A stretch of 64,000 nucleotides of DNA from positions 29,789,637 through 29,853,636 of the forward strand of contig NC_083339.1 of NCBI RefSeq assembly GCF_019175385.1, in the 5' to 3' direction. Of the stretch, positions 46,406-57,200 are shown one piece after another (within the stretch, counting starts at the first letter, position 1; every line of letters starts with the position of its first letter). Under the pieces are notes generated by a model, which did not search any database, was not told the origin of the DNA, and saw only the letters and a program-made list of their open reading frames with translations. Both the position numbers and the translations under genes were made by a program. This stretch comes from Lycium barbarum (Eukaryota > Streptophyta > Magnoliopsida > Solanales > Solanaceae).

Positions 46406-47694
46406 GAGTAAATATCTCAAAAGCTCACTCAATTATGAGAAATTACGTAGCAAAGTCATTTAACTTTGTTTTGTATCAATAAAATCACTCTAACTTAGGA
46501 TTTTTCTCTTATAAAATCACCCAACCAAATTTATCATTAAAAAATGAAATGACAAAATAATTTGTTTTTTATGCTATGTAAACATGAACCCCACAAATAA
46601 ACCAAATTAGAGAAGATATGAGTCTTCTTTAATATAAACTAAACCATGATATAACATGTTCGATTACTCTAAATAATGTGGACATTTCTCATTTAACAGC
46701 TTAATCTCGAAGATAAGGCGAAAAATTGGGCTATGACTTGTTATCATAGACTTAACTTAATATTACTAACATTATAAAGAATTTAATAGTATTAGTGTAG
46801 TATAACTGATTATAAAAGGTTATTACTATATATTGAAATTTATTATGGATCCTTTCCTAATTATTCTCCCTTTTCTGTTTATTGTCTCATATTTTGCTCT
46901 ACTTTATCTTCATGGTTAGTTTATATTTAATTGTAATTGCATTGGTCTTCTTCCCCAGTTTAGGCTAGTTAATGTTTTCATCAAAATTTATTGTGTTTGG
47001 CAGATAAATCCAAGGCACAAGCATTAAAAGTTTCTTATGCGCATGTTAGTGACTTCCACATGTAACGAACAAATCAATTCAAATATTCCCTATTATATTT
47101 AATGCGAATTCAAAATTTAAATTGTAAATGTTCAACTTTTTCATATTGAACTTATATATTTTTAAAACTATAGTTCGTCTGTTCTTTATTGAAATTTTGA
47201 TAAATTTTACACATAATACTTACATTCCGTGCTTAAAATATCAGGTTTATATGAACTCGGCACCAAGAAGTTACATCCGCACCCAATAATTCAGAAGGTA
47301 GCAAATGTACAACCTATCTTCTTTGCATAAAGGTCTGTTAATTGTTAACTGTTGAATGTTTCAAGAACGTCAACAATATCCTTTCTCACCACCTGGATTG
47401 AATTCTGCTTGAATTGAACCAAGATTGTCATGTCTTTTAAAGTAGAAAAAGGTATACATCATCTTGTAACTTTTGGTTTGTTTTGAATTAGTTTAGCTTA
47501 AGCATTTTACTTAAAATGGGGATGACAATGTCATCGTGCAGTTTAGACATGAATTTGAGCGGATAAAAATGGATTCAATCTTTAAATGAGTTATTGTCCA
47601 ACTCAACCGAGAAGTTACTTTGGCTGAGATGAGTTAAACAATAAGCCATCCGATCCGTACAATTTTACCAAGTTTTTTTTTTGTTGTTGTAATT
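46406..47694. other. Intergenic, AT-rich, no gene seen
   Basis: About 46430-46620 resembles a dispersed repeat (cactcaat, aaaatcactc motifs) also present near 13045-13210. The rest shows no coding potential or clear element boundaries. Confidence 0.5.
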
Positions 47695-47701
47695 TGTTTA
47701 A

Positions 47702-48640
47702 CGGAAAAGGGCCAAAAAGCCCTCAGACTATCTCAAAAGGTCTAAATATACCTTTCATTCACCCATTTTGCTATAGATACCCATCCGCTCACCCTTTTTC
47801 CTCATTTTTGCCCTTAAAACTAACATATCTCTTATTTATTATTTTTTAAATTATTTTTTAACAATTTTTTTTTAAAATTTTTTGTTTTGTTTTTTATTCT
47901 CTTTTTTTTTTTTAAGTGACAATTGAGGCTCAGATCTATCTTATTCTTGGGTATACTTTTTGTAATTATTATTTATTACGTGTCATATTCCTATTGGATG
48001 AAATTAAAAATATTTTCCTTCAATTAAACTCGCCAACATACTCAACTTTGTCATAGAGCATATAATTATTTTATTTGTTTATTTTTTCTGTTTTGGTTCA
48101 TAACAAATTAATTCTTTGAACCAATCAACAACCTTAATTTTATTTTTTGTTGTTTTTATCATAATAATTTTTTTTATTGTTGCTTTTATGGTGAACAAAT
48201 CAAATAATTTGTATGTTTTATGACAAAGTTGGATGAATAAAAAAAATCATTTTAGTTTTTGTTGTTTTGGTGGTGATCAAATAAAATATTTGTTATAAAC
48301 AAATGAAATAATTTGTATGTTTTATGAATTAGGTATGTTGGGTTTTAGTTTAGTCCAATAGGAATATGACGCATAATAAATAATAATTAAAAAAACATAT
48401 CTAAGTATAAGACAGATATAGGCCTCAATTGTCACTTTAAAAAGGAAAAAACAAAAAAACAAAAAAATAATTCAAAAATAATTAAAATAAAAAATTAAAT
48501 TAAATAAAAAGAGGTTTGTTAGCTTAAGGGCAAAAGTGAGCAGAAAGTTGAACAGAGGAGATTTTTAGCAAAATAGATGGATGAATGGTATATTTAGACC
48601 TTTTGAGATAGTCTAGGGGCATTTTTGGCCCTTTTTCATC
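47702..48640. mobile_element. Long-arm foldback / MULE-like element
   Basis: About 940 bp made of two inverted arms of roughly 400 bp or more. The left arm starts cggaaaagggccaaaaagcc. The right arm, read in reverse, starts gatgaaaaagggccaaaaat. Both continue with actatctcaaaaggtctaaa and later with cctattgga and acaaagtt. Flanks share tgtttaa (47695-47701 and 48641-48647). No coding sequence. Confidence 0.75.
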
Positions 48641-48647
48641 TGTTTAA

Positions 48648-48911
48648 TACAAAACAAAACTAATGAAACTTTATTACTTCTTTACTGTAACTATATATAA
48701 CATATCAAATATTTTTTTTTAAAATTATTTAACAAAGTTTATCATGAGTCAATTTGGTTATTAACTTAGCCAAACTCAGCCCAAATTTTAGATAAGTTGA
48801 AGGGAGAATGACTTATATATACATAAGAATATAGTATATTTACAAAATATGATGATACTTGCAGTTTACAAAATATAATGATAGATTTCTTACAAAACAT
48901 ATCCGAAAATT
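48648..48911. other. Intergenic, no gene seen
   Basis: AT-rich, with atttacaaaatatgatgata repeats at about 48840-48885 leading into the tandem array. Confidence 0.4.
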
Positions 48912-49140
48912 TTCGCTCAAAATTATGTGTATGAAAACTATATGAAATGTGTATATCTCGCTCAAGGCTTAAAGATTTCGCTCAACATTTTGTGTATGAA
49001 AACTGTATAAAATGTGTATATCTCGCTCAAGGCTTAACTTCGCTCAAACTTTTGTGTATGGAAACTGTATGAAATGTGTATATCTCGCTCAAGGCTTAGA
49101 ATTCTCACATTTTTCGTACGTGAAAACTGTATGAAATATG
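48912..49140. repeat. ~63-bp tandem repeat array
   Basis: Three near-complete units beginning ttcgctcaa at about 48912, 48977 and 49040, plus a degenerate fourth. Each has ttgtgtatgaaaactgtatg and aaatgtgtatatctcgctca followed by aggctta. Confidence 0.88.
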
Positions 49141-49255
49141 TATATAACTGTGTAAATTTTGTTAAGTTCATGTTAAATTTTTGGGAATTTAAAACAACTA
49201 TAATAACATCGTATACAACTTTCATACAATATTCATAAAAATTTAATACAACTAC

Positions 49256-49280
49256 AACAACAACAACAACAACAACATAA
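49256..49280. repeat. (CAA)n microsatellite
   Basis: A run of caa/aac triplets between two AT-rich blocks. It may be a SINE tail remnant, but no SINE body is attached. Confidence 0.7.
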
Positions 49281-49639
49281 AAAACTTAATATATAATTTT
49301 CATACAAACTCGGCATACAATTATCATACAACTTTAATACAAATTTGAATCTCGCTTCGAAATTTGGAAAAAATCATGCTTCAGATCTCGCGAAGGGATG
49401 CAATTATCAAACTACAAAGCTTTCTCATTGCTACCCCAAGAAATAACCGAATCCAATGAAGGATCATCAACCAAATCAAAAGTCTTTGACAAAAATGATG
49501 GAATTGATGTTTTTCCAGATCTGTGCTCTTCAAATAGATCGCCGAAGTCATCAGTCTAGACAGACACAGAGAATGGGGAGAAGGGGAAGAGAAGGGTGGG
49601 GTGGTGGAGTTCTTGGAGGAAACAGAACGGGAGAAGGGA

Positions 49640-49795
49640 AAGGGAAGTGTGGGGCGGATTTATTGAAATAGAGAATAGGAAAGGGGGGGGGGGGGGGTTG
49701 CAGATCTGTTGAAATAGAGAATAGGAAAAGAGGGGGAAGGGTGGGGCAGATCTTTGAAATAGAGAATAGGAAAAGGGGAAGGGTGGGCTTAGCTT
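49640..49795. repeat. Three ~55-bp tandem units with poly-G tract
   Basis: Repeats of ttgaaatagagaataggaaa followed by a G-rich stretch and a cagatct-like end. A run of 17 G residues occurs at 49683-49699. The purine-rich strand gives a false proline-rich ORF on the other strand. Confidence 0.85.
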
Positions 49796-49989
49796 TTAAT
49801 TTTTTCAAATCTGGTATATTTTGTAATTTATTGGTATGTTTTGTAAATAAAAAAAAGTATATTTGTGTTTTGTAATATAGAGTCATAAGTAGTATTATTA
49901 GGTCATTTTATTTGAATGGGTCAAGATGGACTAAGTTACTAAATGTGAACTATTAATCCTTCCAAACTTGAAATGATTAGTGAGTCACC

Positions 49990-50335
49990 TAAACTTAGAT
50001 AAATTAGGCGAATTATATTTTCATAGGCTAATGTTTTACTCCAAGCTTAAAAGCACTTTTATAAAGGGTGTTTGGATTGACTTTTTAAAAAGAGTTTATA
50101 AGTTAAAAGCTAAAAGTCATAAGTTGGATTATCCAACTTTAGATTTTTAGCTTATCTTTGTACTCTTTTGACCTAAAAGTAAGTGTTCACAATCACTTTT
50201 TTATCATTTTCAAACACCACAAAAAGTAGAAAAGAACATAAAAGACAAAAAACACTTAAAATAAGTAACACCCTCATCTATCCAAACATAAAAAGCTAAA
50301 AAGTTCTTAGCAGTATTTCAGCTACAGAAATTTCA
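49990..50335. mobile_element. MITE with tgtttggat-type ends
   Basis: Left part ggtgtttggattgac and right part catctatccaaacataaaa are inverted, with aaaagctaaaa motifs between them. Boundaries and TSD not fixed. Confidence 0.5.
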
Positions 50336-51219
50336 TAAGTAGCCATAGTAATGAGCCCTATTGCTAATAATAGCGATACTACTAATTTTACAAAACATAA
50401 CATTTTTATTGCAAAACCAATAAAAACCATACAATTCGCGTCATACATATATACATGCATGCATGCACACATACATACATATCCTAATTGTCATACATAC
50501 ATATTCTAACCATCATACATACTTGAATACACCTGATATACATTGACACGCACAAGACGTACAAGATATACACACAAACATACTGGATGTAGCATGTGCC
50601 AAACTTACTCAATGTGTATCATTTTTGTGTCACATGGTATATCATATGTATGCCATTATACGTGATATAAAATGACTTATACAAGAGATACAAGATCTGC
50701 ATAGACACAATATACAAGGATATGTCACTTGTATTTCGTGTTTATGTTAATGTATGTACAATGATACACGTGACATACAATTGATTTACATGCGTCATGC
50801 AACTCCACATACAATCATTCCACCACCGCCAAAAGAAGAACAAGAATATGAGAGTTTCGTCGGTAAAAAATTGGAGATGAAGGTAGTGGTTCAAGACTTG
50901 TGATGGCGGAGTTAAATTGGCGATGGAACTTTGTTTTCTCGTGTGAGTGGCCTATCAGAGAAGAAGAATATGCAACATAGGTATTGGGTGATTTTACGTG
51001 GGTGAACAATGCTTGAATTTTGATGAAGATGATGACGGCGAAGCTGGTTTTATGGCAATTCTACAGTGATTGAAGGGAGCTGCTTGGTAGTGGTTCGACG
51101 GTGGCAGAACCGTTGATCTCACATGGTCTGGAGGAAGATAGAGGGAGAGAAAACTTGGGAAAATGGAAGGAATTAGGTTTACAAAAATTAGGAAAATGGC
51201 TCAGGGAGAGGATTTGGTA
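50336..51219. other. Intergenic with simple repeats, no gene seen
   Basis: Contains acatgcatgcatgcacacat and related catacata simple repeats (50440-50520) and tatacac/tacaagat-rich stretches. No coding resemblance was seen. Confidence 0.45.
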
Positions 51220-51455
51220 CGCAGACTAAATTATTCTGGAATTATAGTCTTGAGATTAATTTATCCCATTCGGAAGGTGGGATGAAATAATCCCAAATTT
51301 GATGAGATAAGACGGATATGGATTAATAAGTTTTGGCAATTTATTGTGTACTTTGCTTCATAAATTTATACTTTCTATCAAACATGATATAAAAGCAATT
51401 CCAATCTTAATCCTGAGATATTCGCCTTATCTCGCGTACCAAACGGCCCCTAAAA
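51220..51455. mobile_element. Probable MITE with ggtacgc / gcgtacc ends
   Basis: Begins ggtacgcagactaaatta and ends tatctcgcgtaccaaacgg, an inverted pair. Internal ggattaat/attaatcc-type motifs. TSD not fixed. Confidence 0.5.
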
Positions 51456-51499
51456 ATCGAGGGATTGCTATATTTGGTAAAATATTGTTATGTTAGATA

Positions 51500-51785
51500 C
51501 TCCCTCCGTCTCAAATTATTTGTCATGATTACTAAAAATAGTTGTCTCAAATTATTTGTCATTGTAGAACTTCAAGACCCAATTAAATGCCTTTTCCCCT
51601 CATTTTACCCTTAGTAGAATTTTGTCATTAATGAAGATAACACATAAAATGAGTAAACATTTAATAGAGAGAGATTATAAATCAGACATAAATAAAAGTA
51701 AAAGTAGTCAAATACCCCTCCTGATTAATATTTCTTAAGTGGCGTTTAAAACAAAAAAGTGACAAATAATTTGAGACGGAGGAAG
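51500..51785. mobile_element. Stowaway-type MITE
   Basis: 286 bp between TA dinucleotides, ends ctccctccgtctcaaattat and the inverse gagacggaggaag. Internal aattatttgtca repeats. Confidence 0.9.
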
Positions 51786-51804
51786 TACTAATTTAAAAGT
51801 ATTA

Positions 51805-53529
51805 CTCCCTCCGTCCCATATTACTTGTCCATATTAAAATATCTATCTCAAATTACTTGTCCACATTACTAAAAATAGTTATCCCAAATTACTTGTCCAT
51901 TTATAAAGTCAAGATTGAATTAATTAAGTTTTACCTTTGTTGCCCTTAATATTAATGGTTCTTGAAACTAATCAATAGTGATTAGAGTTTGGAGAGAGAT
52001 AAAAATAAAGTAGTAAAAATACATCTATTATTTATGATGTTTAAAATGACATGTAAAGAGGAAAGTACACTAGTAATATGAGATGGATGAAAATTTTTAA
52101 TGATGGGTGAGACACAAATATTACTTGGCATGTGAGGGTAATTTTTTATTGGAAAAAATATATGGGTCCCACTTCTATGACCCCTTCTCATTCCTAGGGC
52201 TAGTTCTCTCTCCAACCTCAGCTTTCACCATCAGCAATCATCTTCTCTATTTATTTTACTCTCATTGTTTTATTTTCTAAATCAGTTTTTTGTCATAATT
52301 TTTTTCTTCACCCAATTCTTTCTATATTCATGTATATATTTATATTGTTCATATGATGCTTGGTACGTGTAAATAGATCTGATTGATTTGAATTTTTTTA
52401 TTTATTAAATCAAATCAATTGTGTTGGTATTTTATATCTATAAATAAAATTAAATCTATAAAATCGAGTTTTATTGCTTTTTTGGGGTTTTTTTTTGTTG
52501 ATTCGATGTGAAATATTTTATAACAAAATTAATTTGCTTTTTGTGAAATATGATGCAACTGCCATACTATTTCATACAATATATCTACTCCAGTTCATGT
52601 TAATCAATTACACACAGAACTAAATTTACAATGTCATAAGAAACTTGATTAAAAATGAATAATTTTTTGTCAAGGACAACAAAGACATCATAGGTGTAAT
52701 GGATTCATTTAAATTAATATATGAGAGAGAGACGCGCGCGCGCAGGGATAAAATTACAAGGTCAAATATGGTGTTAAAAATGTTAAGAAACAAAAACTAT
52801 GACAAAGTAAAAAAAAGATATTTACAAAGTAGATTATAATAAATATTTAATATATAGTAATTTTAAAAATTGAATATATATAATGTTAGGTTGGTTTGTC
52901 TTAGTTTGACCTTTTTCAAGTTTAAATCAAATTACGATCATTTTTTCCTCATTATCAAAACCAATAAATTATTATTATTTCAGTTAGCTCAATTTATCAA
53001 TTTGGTTATGATTTATCGATTTCCTTTATATACTCCTACTTGGTATAATGTTATTTTTGTGCACTGTGTTAGTGAAATAACAGAAAGTTACTTTAATGAA
53101 TGTTTATTGTTGCACAAATGTAACTTAATAATTAAAATTCAACATTCTTATTTTTATCATTATCTTTCTTCTTGTGAATGACTTTAATTAAATAATTAAA
53201 TACGGAAAAACTAATTTCAAGACATTAAGTTGTCTTTTCCACTGTGTCTTGTTTTGCTATTTAAATTAATATAATTAAAAGGCTTGTGTAAACAAACTAA
53301 AAAATTAACATTATTTTTGTCAAGCTTAGGCAAAGAGAGATTAGTAAGTGGAGTAATAAGTTATGGCTGGAGGGGTACGAGGGTGAATTGAAGAAAGTGG
53401 GTGAAGAGAGAGGAAAAAGTTAAAATGGAGTGGGACCCATAAATGTGCACTTGTCCATTAATAGAGACCCTCACACAAGTATGGCATGGCATATCTCACA
53501 CACCATAAAGTTTTTCGAGATGGAGGGAG
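51805..53529. mobile_element. Possible large Stowaway-like element
   Basis: Starts after TA with ctccctccgtcccatattac and ends gagatggagggag before TA at 53530-53531. Within it are ttacttgtccat repeats on the left and several kinds of AT-rich sequence. The ends match only in their outer 12 or so bases. It may instead be one end of a Stowaway plus an unrelated right end. A small (CG)n tract is at about 52730-52743. No coding sequence. Confidence 0.35.
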
Positions 53530-53531
53530 TA

Positions 53532-54250
53532 CTCAAAAAAAAAAAAAAAAAGGTAATTTGGGGTCTTAATTAGGTATCACTTAAAAGGACCCGTTTGTCA
53601 CTTTTTTCTTTATTTAAAAATCAGTTTTTGACCATAAAAATTTCAAATATAACTTCATTTGAAATCTGAAAAACACTTTAAAATCCTATTTTCACTTTTT
53701 TCACTTTCAGTACATTCAAACAACCAAATATTCTTTTGCAAAAAGTATGAGGATGATTTCAATAATATACAATCAAGCAAAAAATATTACATCCACGTTG
53801 CCATATTTTTAATTTACATCCGCATAACCAACTTTTATTTTTTACAACAGTGTTTATACACACGATATACACTTACTATAGACAATATATAAACCTGTAT
53901 AAAAGTATATAATAATATATAAAATTAGCCATTTTGGATAATATTAGGAATGCGAATCATTTCGAGTAAAGATTTTCTCTACATAGACATAAAGTGTTAT
54001 TTTCTCAAAATTATAACCAAATACAAAATATATTTGGTTTTCGTACCAAACGCCTGACAAAATATTGCTGCCCACTTTCCAGAGGCAATATATATTATAT
54101 TGCCGTCCGCATTTCCCTTCCCTTGTCTCCCTCATCTTTTCAGTCACTCACAGTCAAACAACTCCTTTTTCCTCCATATCCTTAAACCCCCATAAACCTT
54201 AAACTTACAAATTTTTAAACGAAAAAAAAAGCTCCATCTTTTTTTCATTC
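53532..54250. other. Upstream region of TIC56
   Basis: Contains an A-run (53536-53551) and a tataca-rich stretch at 53845-53935 (cactatagac-like) related to the 557-bp duplication at 29146. The final 150 bp are CT-rich (ccctttgtct, tcctttttcctcc), typical of a plant 5' UTR, and end directly at the TIC56 ATG. A TATA box cannot be assigned with confidence. Confidence 0.45.
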
Positions 54251-57200
54251 ATGGGGTCAATCAATTTCAACCCCTTCAACAACAACAACTGGTTCAACAA
54301 ACCTTCAACACCATTCCAACCCATCAATCTCTTATCCCATTTTAATTCCCTTAAACCCCAACAAAACCCTTTACCTTTTGCATCCATTTCAAACCCATTT
54401 TCAAGAAAACCCAAAAAATCAGGTCAAGAAAAACCGGGTCATTATCGCAAAATGCTGGACCAGTATTACTGGGAATGTGAGACCCGACCCGATTTTCGAT
54501 ATGCCCCAGAAGTCGAACGGGTGTTGAATGATGACCCGGTTTTCGAGAAGAAGGAAAACCCGAGTGAAGAAGAGATTGAGGAAAATGAGAAGTGGTTGGA
54601 AGAGTTTAGGGAAAGCCCTGTTGTTCAGTTCTTGGCTCAAGCTGAAGAGATTGCTGATAAGATTAATGAGATTGAACTTAAAGAGAATTCGACTCCTTAT
54701 CGAAGGGAAGATAAGAAATTTTGGCAGGTATTCAAGTTATGTTGGGATTAGTCATGTTGCGATTAGTTATGCTTGCATTATTTCTTATCGACTGTTGGTT
54801 TGTTGTATTAAAAAATAACATGTATTGCATAATTTCTGAATAAGGGTGTATAAGTGTAAGAATAGCACTGGGATTAATAATGCTGGGATTAGTTGTGCTG
54901 GAATTAGTTATGCTTGCGTTATTTCTTATCGACTATTTGGTTTGTTGTATTAAAATTAACATGCATTGTATAATTTCTAAATAGTGCTGAATAGGGTGTA
55001 TAAGTATAAGAATTGCACTTTATCAAAAAAAAAAAAAAAAAAAAAAAAAAAGAAGAAGAAGAAAGAATAGTACTGGTATTATTAGTGCCATGGTTTACTA
55101 TATATAAGAATAGTACCGAACAAGGTGTATAAGTAATACTAGTATTAGTTGTACTAGACTTAATTGCAAGCAAACATTGTGGTTAAGTTTTTTACCAGGA
55201 TTGTTCTACCTGACTACCTAATCCACCCTACAAAACGACCTCTTGCTGTTTATGTTTATTTGTAGCTCAATGAGGTAGAAGTAGAAGAGAAGCAAGCTTT
55301 TGATATTTGCTAGTAGTCTTTTTTAGGCCGTTTAGAGTATTGTATGTTAGTGAAAAATGTCCAGAATTTGTAGTGTATGTTAGTGAAAAATGCCCAGAAT
55401 TTGTAATGTATGTTAGTGAAAAATGTCCAGAAAATAGTGGTTAACTGAGTTTAGGAAGAGCCCGGTGGTTCATTTCTTGGCCCAAGCTGAAGAGATTGCT
55501 GATAAGACTAATGAGATTGAGCTTAAAGAGAATTCGCCTCCTTATTGAAGGGAATATAAGAAATTGTGGCAGGTATTCAAAAAAAATAAAAAAAATAAAA
55601 AAATCTACCACTCATTATTTATTGCTTATGTTTATTTGTAGCTCAGTTACTATCTGCTGCTTACTGTTAAGGATGCTTTGTCATGCTTTCTATAATGTTT
55701 TGCCTTGGTTTCTTGACTTTTTTTTTTTTTTCAAACTTATTATTCGAACTGCTTTGAACTGTTTTTTCTACCGGAAATAGCCTCTCTACCTCCATGGTAG
55801 AGGTAAGGTCTGCGTACACTCTGTCCTCCCCAGACCCCGCTATTTGGTGTTACACTGGGTATGTTGTTGTTGTCGATGATGGTATTTATTTGTAGCTCAA
55901 TGAGGTTAGTGTTTGCTAGGAGTCTCTGTTAGCCTATTTAGAGTTTTGTATGTTAGTGAACAATGTCCAGAATTTGTAGTGCTAGAGCATTGTCTTATTC
56001 TTCAATTTTATTACTACCGTTGTATCTTTTACTTTGGTTATCTCTAGAAGTCTTACTGTTGGTACTTTCCTTACTTTAATTTTAACTGATTGGTTCGAAG
56101 ACAAGTTATACTAGGATTAGTAATGCTTATCAGTGTTTTAAAAGGCGTTTTCGGGGCGACCACTGGGCTAGTGTACCAAAAACACACCGAGGCGTACAGG
56201 CGGGGCGTATGCCCCAACCTTCCGGTCGTTCACCTAGGCATAAGCCCCGAGAACTTTTCGAAATTTGAGCCAATATTGCTTAATAAATCTTTTTTAAGAA
56301 GTTAAATACTTAAATATCCAATAATTAACGCATAGTAAATTTTCAAACTAAAAATTTCAAAAGTTTTCTCTAATTGTTTATCTTAATTTCATAATCTTGT
56401 CCTCCCATTCTTACTAATCTTCCTTGTTTGCATTTTCCTTCTTTATGCTTTATTTTTCTTCAAGATCTTTTTAGCACTCTTCAATTTTATCTTTTCAAGG
56501 TAGTTTTTAGTTTGAGAATTTCTTTTGTTATTGCTCTAGTTTAGATAATGTTTTGAAGACTCCATTCTGGCTATTTGTATTATAATGAGTATTAATTTGT
56601 ATCTAGTTTTAGGTTTTAAAACAATAACTGTCATTTTTATCTTTGAATTATTAGGACATAGTATTAGTTTTACAACTCTAATTATGTGTCATCATAGTAA
56701 TGTTATTGTGTAATGCATCGTTACGTCATTCACCTTTTCAAGAATTTTTTAAATTGTTCATGCACATGTTAGCATGTTAATAATAGATATATATTCATTT
56801 TCTACTAATTTTATTATTATTTTGATTTTATATAATTTTAATTTATTTTTTTCCTTATATGTTTATTTTATTATTTTATAAAATACTAAAAATTAAATAC
56901 CTATGGGGCTTGTGCCCCGTGCCTCGGGGCTTACGCCTGGGCGAGGCATATGTAAACCGCCTCGCCTTACGCCCGCGCCTTTTAAAACACTGATGCTTAT
57001 CAATCATTTGGTTTGTTGTATTAAAAGTAACATGCGCTCAATAATTTCTAAATAGTACAGAATAAGTGTATAAGTATAAGTATAGTGCTGGTATTATGAA
57101 TGCCATGGTTTTCTATGTATAAGAATATTACGGAATAGGGTGTATAAGTAATACTGGTATTAGTTATACTAGACTTAAATTTGCAACCATACATTGTACT

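Noticed and set aside
49551..49886. Proline/Phe-rich 111-residue ORF
   Set aside because: Product of purine-rich tandem repeats and a 17-G run.
55262..55312. Possible small TIC56 exon reading LNEVEVEEKQAFDIC after ttgtag
   Set aside because: It occurs four times in the intron with no consistent donor. Direct joining of exon 1 to GVPNVIGLDG at 58804 keeps phase and matches the known family order.
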